DNA of 64,000 nt from assembly GCA_964019695.1 (NCBI GenBank), contig OZ026525.1, forward strand, positions 89,375,779 through 89,439,778. The letters are read 5' to 3'. The stretch comes from Loripinus fragilis. Its lineage: Eukaryota > Mollusca > Bivalvia > Lucinida > Lucinidae. Both the position numbers and the translations under genes were made by a program. Below the pieces are notes generated by a model. The model had not been told where the DNA came from. It saw only the letters and a program-made list of their open reading frames with translations, and searched no databases. The number at the start of each line of letters is the position of its first letter. Positions within the stretch are counted from its first letter, which is position 1. Positions 12,491-27,562 of this stretch are shown piece by piece.

Positions 12491-15400
12491 GAGGTGTGTA
12501 GTGAGATACCTAGTGCAGATGTCATAATGATAGTCAGTAAGCCTAAAGTTTCACAGCCACTGTCATGATCAATGGTGAACTGTAGCTCATATATGACCAA
12601 TAAGAGGTGTGTAGTGAGATACCTAGTGCAGATGTCGTAATGATAGTCAGTAAGCCTAAAGTTTCACAGCCATCATGATCAATGGTGAACTGTAGCTCAT
12701 ATATGACCAATAAGAGGTATGTAGTGAGATACCGACTGCAGATGTCGTAATGATAGTCAGTAAGCCTAAAGTTTCACAGCCACTGTCATGATCAATGGTA
12801 AACTGTAGCTCATATATGACCAATAAGAGGTATGTAGTGAGATACCGACTGCAGATGTCGTAATGATAGTCAGTAAGCCTAAAGTTTCACAGCCATCATG
12901 ATCAATGGTGAACTGTAGCTCATATATGACCAATAAGAGGTATGTAGTGAGATACCGACTGCAGATGTCGTAATGATAGTCAGTAAGCCTAAAGTTTCAC
13001 AGCCACTGTCATGATCAATGGTGAACTGTAGCTCATATATGATCAATAAGAGGTATGTAGTGAGATACCGACTGCAGATGTCGTAATGATAGTCAGTAAG
13101 CCTAAAGTTTCACAGCCACTGTCATGATCAATGGTAAACTGTAGCTCATATATGACCAATAAGAGGTATGTAGTGAGATACCGACTGCAGATGTCGTAAT
13201 GATAGTCAGTAAGCCTAAAGTTTCACAGCCATCATGATCAATGGTGAACTGTAGCTCATATATGACCAATAAGAGGTATGTAGTGAGATACCGACTGCAG
13301 ATGTCGTAATGATAGTCAGTAAGCCTAAAGTTTCACAGCCACTGTCATGATCAATGGTAAACTGTAGCTCATATATGACCAATAAGAGGTATGTAGTGAG
13401 ATACCGACTGCAGATGTCGTAATGATAGTCAGTAAGCCTAAAGTTTCACAGCCACTGTCATGATCAATGGTGAACTGTAGCTCATATATGATCAATAAGA
13501 GGTGTGTAGTGAGATACCTAGTGCAGATGTCATAATGATAGTCAGTAAGCCTAAAGTTTCACAGCAACTGTCATGATCAATGGTGGACTGTAGCTCATAT
13601 ATGACCAATAAGAGGTGATGTGAGATACCTACTGCAGAATCGTAATGATAGTCAGTAAGCCTAAAATTTCACAGCCATTGTCATGATCAATGGTAAACTG
13701 TAGCTCATATCTGACCAATAAGAGGTGTGTAGTGAGATACCCACTGCAGATGTCGTAATGATAGTCAGTAAGACTAAAGTTTCACAGCCACTGTCATGTT
13801 CAATAGTGAACTGTAGCTCATATATGACCAATAAGAGGTGTGTAGTGAGATACCTACTGCAGATGTCGTAATGATAGTCAGTAAGCCTAAAGTTTCACAG
13901 CCTCTGTCTTGATCAATGGTAAACTGTAGCTCATATCTGACCAATAAGAGGTGTGTAGTGAGATACCCACTGCAGATGTCGTAATGATAGTCAGTAAGAC
14001 TAAAGTTTCACAGCCACTGTCATGATCTATGGTAAACTGTAGCTCATATCTGACCAATAAGAGGTGTGTAGTGAGGTACCCACTGCAGATGACGTAATGA
14101 TAGTCAGTAAGCCTAAAGTTTCACAGCCACTGTCATGATCAATGGTAAACTGTAGCTCATATATGACCAATAAGAGGTGTGTAGTGAGATACCTAGTGCA
14201 GATGTCGTAATGATAGTCAGTAAGCCTAAAGTTTCACAGCCATCATGAACAATGGTGAACTGTAGCTCATATATGACAAATAAGAGGTATGTAGTGAGAT
14301 ACCGACTGCAGATGTCGTAATGATAGTGAGTAAGCCTAAAGTTTCACAGCCACTGTCTTGATCAATGGTAAACTGTAGCTCATATATGACCAATAAGAGG
14401 TGTGTAGTGAGATACCTAGTGCAGATGTCGTAATGATAGTCAGTAAGCCTAAAGTTTCACAGCCATCATGATCAATGGTGAACTGTAGCTCATATATGAC
14501 CAATAAGAGGTATGTAGTGAGATACCGACTGCAGATGTCGTAATGATAGTCAGTAAGCCTAAAGTTTCACAGCCACTGTCATGATCAATGGTAAACTGTA
14601 GCTCATATATGACCAATAAGAGGTATGTAGTGAGATACCGACTGCAGATGTCGTAATGATAGTCAGTAAGCCTAAAGTTTCACAGCCACTGTCATGATCA
14701 ATGGTGAACTGTAGCTCATATATGATCAATAAGAGGTATGTAGTGAGATACCGACTGCAGATGTCGTAATGATAGTCAGTAAGCCTAAAGTTTCACAGCC
14801 ACTGTCATGATCAATGGTAAACTGTAGCTCATATATGACCAATAAGAGGTATGTAGTGAGATACCGACTGCAGATGTCGTAATGATAGTCAGTAAGCCTA
14901 AAGTTTCACAGCCATCATGATCAATGGTGAACTGTAGCTCATATATGACCAATAAGAGGTATGTAGTGAGATACCGACTGCAGATGTCGTAATGATAGTC
15001 AGTAAGCCTTAAGTTTCACAGCCACTGTCATGATCAATGGTAAACTGTAGCTCATATATGACCAATAAGAGGTATGTAGTGAGATACCGACTGCAGATGT
15101 CGTAATGATAGTCAGTAAGCCTAAAGTTTCACAGCCACTGTCATGATCAATGGTGAACTGTAGCTCATATATGATCAATAAGAGGTGTGTAGTGAGATAC
15201 CTAGTGCAGATGTCATAATGATAGTCAGTAAGCCTAAAGTTTCACAGCAACTGTCATGATCAATGGTGGACTGTAGCTCATATATGACCAATAAGAGGTG
15301 ATGTGAGATACCTACTGCAGAATCGTAATGATAGTCAGTAAGCCTAAAGTTTCACAGCCATTGTCATGATCAATGGTAAACTGTAGCTCATATCTGACCA

Positions 15401-17692
15401 ATAAGAGGTGTGTAGTGAGATACCCACTGCAGATGTCGTAATGATAGTCAGTAAGACTAAAGTTTCACAGCCACTGTCATGATCAATGGTAAACTGTAGC
15501 TCATATATGACCAATAAGAGGTGTGTAGTAAGATACCTACTGCAGATGTCGTAATGATAGTCAGTAAGCCTAAAGTTTCACAGCCACTGTCATGATCAAT
15601 GGTGAACTGTAGCTCGTTTATATGACCAAAATAAGATGTGTAGTGAGATACCTACTGCAGATATCGTAATGATAGTCAGTAAGCCTATAGTTTCACAGCC
15701 ATTGGCATAATCAATGGTGAACTGTACCTCATAAATGACCAATTAGTGGTGTGTAGTGAGATAACTACTGCAGATGTCATAATGAAAGTAAGTAAGCCTA
15801 AAGTTTCACAGCCACTGTCATGATCAATGGTGAACTGTAGCTCATAGATGACCAATAAGAGGTGTGTAGTGAGATACCTACTGCAAATGTCATAATGATA
15901 GTCAGTAAGCCTAAAGTTTCACAGCCACCATCATGATCAATGGTGAACTGTAGTTCATATATGACCAATTAGAGGTGTGTAGTGAGTTACCCACTGCAGA
16001 TGTCGTAATGATAGTCAGTAAGCCTAAAGTTTCACAGCCACCATCATGATCAATGGTGAACTGTAGCTCATATATGACCAATAAGAGGTGTGTAGTGAGA
16101 TACCTACTGCAGATGTCATAATTATAGACAGTAAGCCTAAAATTTCACAGCCACTGTCATGATCAATGGTGAACTGTAGCTCATATATGACCAATAAGAA
16201 GTGTGTAGTGAGGTACCTACTGAAGATGTCGTTATGATAGTCAGTAAGCCTAAAATTTCACAGCCACCATCATGATCAATGGTGAACTGTAGCTCATATA
16301 TGACCAATAAGTGGTGTGTAGTGAGATACCTACTGCAGATGTCATAATTATAGACAGTAAGCCTAAAGTTTCACAGCCACTGTCATGACCAAGGTGAGCT
16401 GTACCTCATATCTGACCAATAAGTGGTGTGTAGTGAGATACCTACTGCAGATGTCGAAATGATAGTCAGTAAGCCTAAAGTTTCACAGCCACTGTCATGA
16501 TCAATGGTGAACTGTAGCTCATATATGACAAATAAGAGGAGTTTAGTGAGATATATACTGCAGATGTCATAATGATAGTCAGTAAGCCTAAAGTTTCACA
16601 GCCACCATCATGATCAATGGTGAACTGTAGCTCATATATGACCAATAAGAGGTGTGTAGTGAGATACCTACTGCAGATGTCGTAATGATAGTCAGTAAGC
16701 CTAAAGTTTCACAACCACTATCAAGATCAATGGTGAACTGTAGCTCATATATGACCAATGAGTTGTGTGTAGTGAGATACCTACTGCAGATGTCGTAATG
16801 ATAGTCAGTAAGCCTAAAGTTTCACAGCCACTGTCATGATCAATGGTAAACTGTAGCTCATATATGACCAATAAGAGGTGTGTAGTAAGATACCTACTGC
16901 AGATGTCGTAATGATAGTCAGTAAGCCTAAAGTTTCACAGCCACTGTCATGATCAATGGTGGACTGTAACTCATAGATGACCAATTAGAGGAGTGTAGTG
17001 AGATATATACTGCAGTTGTCATAATGATAGTCAGTAAGCCTAAAGTTTCACAGCCACCATCATGATCAATGGTGAACTGTAGCTCATATATGACCAATAA
17101 GAGGTGTGTAGTGAGATACCTACTGCAGATGTCGTAATGATAGTCAGTAAGCCTAAAAATTCACAACCACTATCAAGATCAATGGTGGACTGTAACTCAT
17201 AGATGACCAATTAGAGGAGTGTAGTGAGATACCCACTGCAGATGTCGTAATGATAGCCAGTAAGCCTAAAGTTTCACAGCCACTGTCATGATCAATGGTC
17301 AAGTGTCGCTCATATATGACCAATAAGAGGTGTGTAGTGAGATACCTACTGCAGATGTCGTAATGATAGTCAGTAAGCCTAAAGTTTCACAGCCACTGTC
17401 ATGATCAATGGTAAAATGTAGCTCATATATGACCAATAAGAGGTGTGTAGTGAGATACCTACTGCAGATGTCGTAATGATAATCAGTAAGCCAAAAGTTT
17501 CACAGCCACTGTCATGATCAATGGTGGACTGTAGCTCATATATGACCAATAAGAGGTGTGTAGTGAGATACCTACTGCAGATGTCGTAATGATAATCAGT
17601 AAGCCAAAAGTTTCACAGCCACTGTCATGATCAATGGTGAACTGTAGCTCATATATGACCAATAAGAAGTGTGTAGTGAGATACCTACTGCA

Positions 17693-18675
17693 GATGTCGT
17701 TATGATAGTCAGTTAGTCTAAAGTTTCACAGCCACCATCATGATCAATGGTGAACTCTAGCTCATATATGACCAATAAGAGGTGTGTAGTGAGATACCAA
17801 CTGCAGATGACGTAATGATAGTCAGTAAGACTAAAGTTTCACAGCCACCATCATGATCAATGGTGAACTCTAGCTCATATATGAACAATAAGAAGTGTGT
17901 AGTGAGATACATACTGAAGATGTCGTTATGATAGTCAGTTAGTCTAAAGTTTCACTGCCACCATCATGATCAATGGTGAACTCCAGCTCATATATGACCA
18001 ATAAGAAGTGTGTAGTGAGATACATACTGAAGATGTCGTTATGATAGTCAGTTAGTCTAAAGTTTCACAGCCACCATCATGATCAATGGTGAACTCTAGC
18101 TCATATATGACCAATAAGAGGTGTGTAGTGAGATACCAACTGCAGATGACGTAATGCTAGTCAGTAAGACTAAAGTTTCACAGCCACTGTCATGATCAGT
18201 GGTGAACTGTAGCTCATATATGACCAATAAAAGGTGTGTAGTGAGATACTTACTGCAGATGTCGTAATGATAGTCAGTAAGCCTAAAGTTTCACAGCCAT
18301 CATGAACAATGGTGAACTGTAGCTCATATATGACCAATAAGTGGTGTGTAGTGAGATACCTACTGCATATATCGTAATGATAGTCAGTAAGCCTAAAGTT
18401 TCACAGCCACTGTCATGATCAATGGTGGACTGTAGCTCATATATGACCAATAAGAGGCGTGTAGCAAAATACTTACTGCAATTGTCGTAATGATAGTCAG
18501 CCTGCCTAAAGTTTCACGACCATTAGCATGATCAATGGTGAACTGTAGCTCATATATGACCAATAAGAGGTGATGTGAGATACCTACTGCAATTGTCATA
18601 ATGATAGTCAGTAAGCCTAAAGTTTCACAGCCACCATCATGATCATTGGTGAACTGTAGCTCATATATGACCAAT
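17693..18675. repeat. Higher-order repeat landmark block, copy 2
   Basis: Same variant series as at 11,281. Offsets from copy 1 are 6,412 bases at the start and 6,187 at the end, so two monomers have been lost inside the block. The GTAGCAAAATAC monomer lies at about 18,462. Confidence 0.8.
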
Positions 18676-19877
18676 AAGAGGTGTGTAGTGAGATACCTAC
18701 TGCAGATGTCGTAATGATAGACAGTAAGCCTAAAGTTTCACAGCCACTGTCATGACCAATGGTGAGCTGTACCTCATATCTGACCAATAAGTGGTGTGTA
18801 GTGAGATACCTACTGCAGATGTCGTAATGATAGTCAGTAAGCCTAAAGTTTCACAGCCACTGTCATGATCAATGGTAAACTGTAGCTCATATATGACCAA
18901 TAAGAGGTATGTAGTGAGATACCTAGTGCAGATGTCATAATGATAGTCAGTAAGCCTAAAGTTTCACAGCAACTGTCATGATCAATGGTGGACTGTAGCT
19001 CATATATGACCAATAAGAGGTGATGTGAGATACCTACTGCAGAATCGTAATGATAGTCAGTAAGCCTAAAGTTTCACAGCCATTGTCATGATCAATGGTG
19101 AACTGTAGCTCATATCTGACCAATAAGAGGTGTGTAGTGAGATACCCACTGCAGATGTCGTAATGATAGTCAGTAAGACTAAAGTTTCACAGCCACTGTC
19201 ATGATCAATGGTGAACTGTAGCTCATATATGACCAATAAGAGGTGTGTAGTAAGATACCTACTGCAGATGTCGTAATGATAGTCAGTAAGCCTAAAGTTT
19301 CACAGCCACTGTCATGATCAATGGTGAACTGTAGCTCGTTTATATGACCAAAATAAGATTTGTAGTGAGATACCTACTGCAGATATCGTAATGATAGTCA
19401 GTAAGCCTATAGTTTCACAGCCATTGGCATAATCAATGGTGAACTGTACCTCATAAATGACCAATTAGTGATGTGTAGTGAGATAACTACTGCAGATGTC
19501 ATAATGAAAGTAAGTAAGCCTAAAGTTTCACAGCCACTGTCATGATCAATGGTGAACTGTAGCTCATAGATGACCAATAAGAGGTGTGTAGTGAGATACC
19601 TACTGCAAATGTCATAATGATAGTCAGTAAGCCTAAAGTTTCACAGCCACCATCATGATCAATGGTGAACTGTAGTTCATATATGACCAATTAGAGGTGT
19701 GTAGTGAGTTACCCACTGCAGATGTCGTAATGATAGTCAGTAAGCCTAAAGTTTCACAGCCACCATCATGATCAATGGTGAACTGTAGCTCATATATGAC
19801 CAATAAGAGGTGTGTAGTGAGATACCTACTGCAGATGTCATAATTATAGACAGTAAGCCTAAAGTTTCACAGCCACT

Positions 19878-22800
19878 GTCATGACCAAGGTGAGCTGTAC
19901 CTCATATCTGACCAATAAGTGGTGTGTAGTGAGATACCTACTGCAGATGTCGAAATGATAGTCAGTAAGCCTAAAGTTTCACAGCCACTGTCATGATCAA
20001 TGGTGAACTGTAGCTCATATATGACAAATAAGAGGAGTTTAGTGAGATATATACTGCAGATGTCATAATGATAGTCAGTAAGCCTAAAGTTTCACAGCCA
20101 CCATCATGATCAATGGTGAACTGTAGCTCATATATGACCAATAAGAGGTGTGTAGTGAGATACCTACTGCAGATGTCGTAATGATAGTCAGTAAGCCTAA
20201 AGTTTCACAACCACTATCAAGATCAATGGTGAACTGTAGCTCATATATGACCAATGAGTTGTGTGTAGTGAGATACCTACTGCAGATGTCGTAATGATAG
20301 TCAGTAAGCCTAAAGTTTCACAGCCACTGTCATGATCAATGGTAAACTGTAGCTCATATATGACCAATAAGAGGTGTGTAGTAAGATACCTACTGCAGAT
20401 GTCGTAATGATAGTCAGTAAGCCTAAAGTTTCACAGCCACTGTCATGATCAATGGTGGACTGTAACTCATAGATGACCAATTAGAGGAGTGTAGTGAGAT
20501 ATATACTGCAGTTGTCATAATGATAGTCAGTAAGCCTAAAGTTTCACAGCCACCATCATGATCAATGGTGAACTGTAGCTCATATATGACCAATAAGAGG
20601 TGTGTAGTGAGATACCTACTGCAGATGTCGTAATGATAGTCAGTAAGCCTAAAGTTTCACAACCACTATCAAGATCAATGGTGAACTGTAGCTCATATAT
20701 GACCAATAAGTGGTGTTTAGTGAGATACCTACTGCAGATGTCGTAATGATAGTCAGTAAGCCTAAAGTTTCACAGCCACTGTCATGATCAATGGTAAACT
20801 GTAGCTCATATATGACCAATAAGAGGTGTGTAGTAAGATACCTACTGCAGATGTCGTAATGATAGTCAGTAAGCCTAAAGTTTCACAGCCACTGTCATGA
20901 TCAATGGTAAACTGTAGCTCATATATGACCAATAAGAGGTGTGTAGTAAGATACCTACTGCAGATGTCGTAATGATAGTCAGTAAGCCTAAAGTTTCACA
21001 GCCACTGTCATGATCAATGGTAAACTGTAGCTCATATATGACCAATAAGAGGTGTGTAGTAAGATACCTACTGCAGATGTTGTAATGATAGTCAGTAAGT
21101 CTAAAGTTTCACAGCCATTGTCATGATCAATGGTGAACTGTAACTCATAGATGACCAATTAGAGGAGTGTAGTGAGATACCCACTGCAGATGTCGTAATG
21201 ATAGCCAGTAAGCCTAAAGTTTCACAGCCACTGTCATGATCAATGGTCAAGTGTCGCTCATATATGACCAATAAGAGGTGTGTAGTGAGATACCTACTGC
21301 AGATGTCGTAATGATAGTCAGTAAGCCTAAAGTTTCACAGCCACTGTCATGATCAATGGTAAACTGTAGCTCATATATGACCAATAAGAGGTGTGTAGTG
21401 AGATACCTACTGCAGATGTCGTAATGATAATCAGTAAGCCAAAAGTTTCACAGCCACTGTCATGATCAATGGTGGACTGTAGCTCATATATGACCAATAA
21501 GAGGAGTGTAGTGAGATACCTACTGCAGATGTCCTAATGATAGTCAGTTAGTCTAAAGTTTCACAGCCACCATCATGATCAATGGTGAACTGTAGCTCAT
21601 ATATGACCAATAAGAGGTGTGTAGTGAGATACCAACTGCAGATGACGTAATGATAGTCAGTAAGACTAAAGTTTCACAGCCACTGCCATGATCAATGGTG
21701 AACTGTAGCTCATATATGACCAATAAGAAGTGTGTAGTGAGATACCTACTGCAGATGTCGTTATGATAGTCAGTTAGTCTAAAGTTTCACAGCCACCATC
21801 ATGATCAATGGTGAACTCTAGCTCATATATGACCAATAAGAGGTGTGTAGTGAGATACCAACTGCAGATGACGTAATGATAGTCAGTAAGACTAAAGTTT
21901 CACAGCCACTGTCATGACCAAGGTGAGCTGTACCTCATATCTGACCAATAAGTGGTGTGTAGTGAGATACCTACTGCAGATGTCGAAATGATAGTCAGTA
22001 AGCCTAAAGTTTCACAGCCACTGTCATGATCAATGGTGAACTGTAGCTCATATATGACAAATAAGAGGAGTTTAGTGAGATATATACTGCAGATGTCATA
22101 ATGATAGTCAGTAAGCCTAAAGTTTCACAGCCACCATCATGATCAATGGTGAACTGTAGCTCATATATGACCAATAAGAGGTGTGTAGTGAGATACCTAC
22201 TGCAGATGTCGTAATGATAGTCAGTAAGCCTAAAGTTTCACAACCACTATCAAGATCAATGGTGAACTGTAGCTCATATATGACCAATGAGTTGTGTGTA
22301 GTGAGATACCTACTGCAGATGTCGTAATGATAGTCAGTAAGCCTAAAGTTTCACAGCCACTGTCATGATCAATGGTAAACTGTAGCTCATATATGACCAA
22401 TAAGAGGTGTGTAGTAAGATACCTACTGCAGATGTCGTAATGATAGTCAGTAAGCCTAAAGTTTCACAGCCACTGTCATGATCAATGGTGGACTGTAACT
22501 CATAGATGACCAATTAGAGGAGTGTAGTGAGATATATACTGCAGTTGTCATAATGATAGTCAGTAAGCCTAAAGTTTCACAGCCACCATCATGATCAATG
22601 GTGAACTGTAGCTCATATATGACCAATAAGAGGTGTGTAGTGAGATACCTACTGCAGATGTCGTAATGATAGTCAGTAAGCCTAAAGTTTCACAACCACT
22701 ATCAAGATCAATGGTGAACTGTAGCTCATATATGACCAATAAGTGGTGTTTAGTGAGATACCTACTGCAGATGTCGTAATGATAGTCAGTAAGCCTAAAG

Positions 22801-23943
22801 TTTCACAGCCACTGTCATGATCAATGGTAAACTGTAGCTCATATATGACCAATAAGAGGTGTGTAGTAAGATACCTACTGCAGATGTCGTAATGATAGTC
22901 AGTAAGCCTAAAGTTTCACAGCCACTGTCATGATCAATGGTAAACTGTAGCTCATATATGACCAATAAGAGGTGTGTAGTAAGATACCTACTGCAGATGT
23001 CGTAATGATAGTCAGTAAGCCTAAAGTTTCACAGCCACTGTCATGATCAATGGTAAACTGTAGCTCATATATGACCAATAAGAGGTGTGTAGTAAGATAC
23101 CTACTGCAGATGTTGTAATGATAGTCAGTAAGTCTAAAGTTTCACAGCCATTGTCATGATCAATGGTGAACTGTAACTCATAGATGACCAATTAGAGGAG
23201 TGTAGTGAGATACCCACTGCAGATGTCGTAATGATAGCCAGTAAGCCTAAAGTTTCACAGCCACTGTCATGATCAATGGTCAAGTGTCGCTCATATATGA
23301 CCAATAAGAGGTGTGTAGTGAGATACCTACTGCAGATGTCGTAATGATAGTCAGTAAGCCTAAAGTTTCACAGCCACTGTCATGATCAATGGTAAACTGT
23401 AGCTCATATATGACCAATAAGAGGTGTGTAGTGAGATACCTACTGCAGATGTCGTAATGATAATCAGTAAGCCAAAAGTTTCACAGCCACTGTCATGATC
23501 AATGGTGGACTGTAGCTCATATATGACCAATAAGAGGAGTGTAGTGAGATACCTACTGCAGATGTCCTAATGATAGTCAGTTAGTCTAAAGTTTCACAGC
23601 CACCATCATGATCAATGGTGAACTGTAGCTCATATATGACCAATAAGAGGTGTGTAGTGAGATACCAACTGCAGATGACGTAATGATAGTCAGTAAGACT
23701 AAAGTTTCACAGCCACTGCCATGATCAATGGTGAACTGTAGCTCATATATGACCAATAAGAAGTGTGTAGTGAGATACCTACTGCAGATGTCGTTATGAT
23801 AGTCAGTTAGTCTAAAGTTTCACAGCCACCATCATGATCAATGGTGAACTCTAGCTCATATATGACCAATAAGAGGTGTGTAGTGAGATACCAACTGCAG
23901 ATGACGTAATGATAGTCAGTAAGACTAAAGTTTCACAGCCACC
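19878..23943. repeat. 2,033-bp tandem duplication of 18 monomers
   Basis: The blocks 19,878-21,910 and 21,911-23,943 match at every landmark I checked, always at an offset of 2,033. These include the CATGACCAAGGTG monomer, AATGAGTTGTGTG, GATGTTGTAATG, CAAGTGTCGCTC and CACTGCCATGATC. I saw no base difference by eye. The length is 18 x 113 minus 1, the missing base being in the ACCAAGGTG monomer. The second copy diverges after about 23,942. Confidence 0.85.
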
Positions 23944-24881
23944 ATCATGATCAATGGTGAACTCTAGCTCATATATGAACAATAAGAAGTGTGTAGTGAG
24001 ATACATACTGAAGATGTCGTTATGATAGTCAGTTAGTCTAAAGTTTCACTGCCACCATCATGATCAATGGTGAACTCTAGCTCATATATGACCAATAAGA
24101 AGTGTGTAGTGAGATACATACTGAAGATGTCGTTATGATAGTCAGTTAGTCTAAAGTTTCACAGCCACCATCATGATCAATGGTGAACTCTAGCTCATAT
24201 ATGACCAATAAGAGGTGTGTAGTGAGATACCAACTGCAGATGACGTAATGCTAGTCAGTAAGACTAAAGTTTCACAGCCACTGTCATGATCAATGGTGAA
24301 CTGTAGCTCATATATGACCAATAAGAAGTGTGTAGTGATATACCTACTGCAGATGTCGTAATGATAGTCAGTAAGCCTAAAGTTTCACAGCCACTGTCAT
24401 GATCAGTGGTGAACTGTAGCTCATATATGACCAATAAAAGGTGTGTAGTGAGATACTTACTGCAGATGTCGTAATGATAGTCAGTAAGCCTAAAGTTTCA
24501 CAGCCATCATGAACAATGGTGAACTGTAGCTCATATATGACCAATAAGTGGTGTGTAGTGAGATACCTACTGCATATATCGTAATGATAGTCAGTAAGCC
24601 TAAAGTTTCACAGCCACTGTCATGATCAATGGTGAACTGTAGCTCATATATGACCAATAAGAGGCGTGTAGCAAAATACTTACTGCAATTGTCGTAATGA
24701 TAGTCAGCCTGCCTAAAGTTTCACGACCATTAGCATGATCAATGGTGAACTGTAGCTCATATATGACCAATAAGAGGTGATGTGAGATACCTACTGCAAT
24801 TGTCATAATGATAGTCAGTAAGCCTAAAGTTTCACAGCCACCATCATGATCAATGGTGAACTGTAGCTCATATATGACCAA
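23788..24881. repeat. Higher-order repeat landmark block, copy 3
   Basis: Same variant series as at 11,281, offset 6,095 from copy 2 at its start. The GTAGCAAAATAC monomer is at about 24,669. Confidence 0.8.
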
Positions 24882-27562
24882 TAAGAGGTGTGTAGTGAGA
24901 TACCTACTGCAGATGTCGTAATGATAGACAGTAAGCCTAAAGTTTCACAGCCAGTTTCATGATCAATGGTAAACTGTAGCTCATATATGACCAATAAGAG
25001 GTGTGTAGTGAGATACCTACTGCAGATGTCATAATGATAGTCAGTAAGCCTAAAATTTCACAGCCACTGTCATGATCAATGGTGAACTGTAACTCATATC
25101 TGACCAATAAGTGGTGTGTAGTGAGATACCTACTGCAGATGTCGTAATGATAGACAGTAAGCCTAAAGTTTCACAGCCACTGTCATGATCAATGGTAAAC
25201 TGTAGCTCATATATGATCAATAAGAGGTGTATAGTGAGATACCTACTGCAGATGTCGTAATGATAGTCAGTAGGCCTAAAGTTTCACAGCCACTGTCATG
25301 ATCAATGGTGAACTGTAGCTCATATATGATCAATAAGAGGTGTGTAGTGAGATACCTAGTGCAGATGTCATAATGATAGTCAGTAAGCCTAAAGTTTCAC
25401 AGCAACTCTCATGATCAATGGTGGACTGTAGCTCATATATGACCAATAAGAGGTGATGTGAGATACCTACTGCAGAATCGTAATGATAGTCAGTAAGCCT
25501 AAAGTTTCACAGCCATTGTCATAATCAATGGTAAACTGTAGCTCATATCTGACCAATAAGAGGTGTGTAGTGAGATACCCACTGCAGATGTCGTAATGAT
25601 AGTCAGTAAGACTAAAGTTTCACAGCCACTGTCATGATCAACGGTAAACTGTAGCTCATTTATGACCAATAAGAGGTGGGTAGTAAGATACCTACTGCAG
25701 ATGTCGTAATGATAGTCAGTAAGCCTAAAGTTTCACAGCCACTGTCATGATCAATGGTGAACTGTAGCTCGTTTATATGACCAAAATAAGATGTGTAGTG
25801 AGATACCTACTGCAGATATCGTAATGATAGTCAGTAAGCCTATAGTTTCACAGCCATTGGCATAATCAATGGTGAACTGTACCTCATAAATGACCAATTA
25901 GTGGTGTGTAGTGAGATAACTACTGCAGATGTCATAATGAAAGTAAGCCTAAAGTTTCACAGCCACTGTCATGATCAATGGTGAACTGTAGCTCATAGAT
26001 GACCAATAAGAGGTGTGTAGTGATATACCTACTGCAAATGTCATAATGATAGTCAGTAAGCCTAAAGTTTCACAGCCACCATCATGATCAATGGTGAACT
26101 GTAGTTCATATATGACCAATTAGAGGTGTGTAGTGAGTTACCCACTGCAGATGTCGTAATGATAGTCAGTAAGCCTAAAGTTTCACAGCCACCATCATGA
26201 TCAATGGTGAACTGTAGCTCATATATGACCAATAAGAGGTGTGTAGTAAGATACCTACTGCAGATGTCATAATTATAGACAGTAAGCCTAAAATTTCACA
26301 GCCACTGTCATGACCAATGGTGAACTGTAGCTCATATATGACCAATAAGAGGTGTGTAGTGAGATACCTACTGCAGATGTCATAAATATAAACAGTAAGC
26401 CTAAAGTTTCACAGCCACTGTCATGACCAAGGTGAGCTGTACCTCATATCTGACCAATAAGTGGTGTGTAGTGAGATACCTACTGCAGATGTCGTAATGA
26501 TAGTCAGTAAGCCTAAAGTTTCACAGCCACTGTCATGATCAATGGTGAACTGTAGCTCATATATGACAAATAAGAGGAGTTTAGTGAGATATATACTGCA
26601 GATGTCATAATGATAGTCAGTAAGCCTAAAGTTTCACAGCCACCATCATGATCAATGGTGAACTGTAGCTCATATATGACCAATAAGAGGTGTGTAGTGA
26701 GATACCTACTGCAGATGTCGTAATGATAGTCAGTAAGCCTAAAGTTTCACAACCACTATCAAGATCAATGGTGAACTGTAGCTCATATATGACCAATGAG
26801 TTGTGTGTAGTGAGATACCTACTGCAGATGTCGTAATGATAGTCAGTAAGCCTAAAGTTTCACAGCCACTGTCATGATCAATGGTAAACTGTAGCTCATA
26901 TATGACCAATAAGAGGTGTGTAGTAAGATACCTACTGCAGATGTCGTAATGATAGTCAGTAAGCCTAAAGTTTCACAGCCACTGTAATGATCAATGGTGG
27001 ACTGTAACTCATAGATGACCAATTAGAGGAGTGTAGTGAGATATATACTGCAGTTGTCATAATGATAGTCAGTAAGCCTAAAGTTTCACAGCCACCATCA
27101 TGATCAATGGTGAACTGTAGCTCATATATGACCAATAAGAGGTGTGTAGTGAGATACCTTCTGCAGATGTCGTAATGATAGTCAGTAAGCCTAAAGTTTC
27201 ACAACCACTATCAAGATCAATGGTGAACTGTAGCTCATATATGACCAATAAGTGGTGTTTAGTGAGATACCTACTGCAGATGTCGTAATGATAGTCAGTA
27301 AGCCTAAAGTTTCACAGCCACTGTCATGATCAATGGTAAACTGTAGCTCATATATGACCAATAAGAGGTGTGTAGTAAGATACCTACTGCAGATGTCGTA
27401 ATGATAGTCAGTAAGCCTAAAGTTTCACAGCCACTGTCATGATCAATGGTGGACTGTAACTCATAGATGACCAATTAGAGGAGTGTAGTGAGATACCCAC
27501 TGCAGATGTCGTAATGATAGCCAGTAAGCCTAAAGTTTCACAGCCACTGTCATGATCAATGG

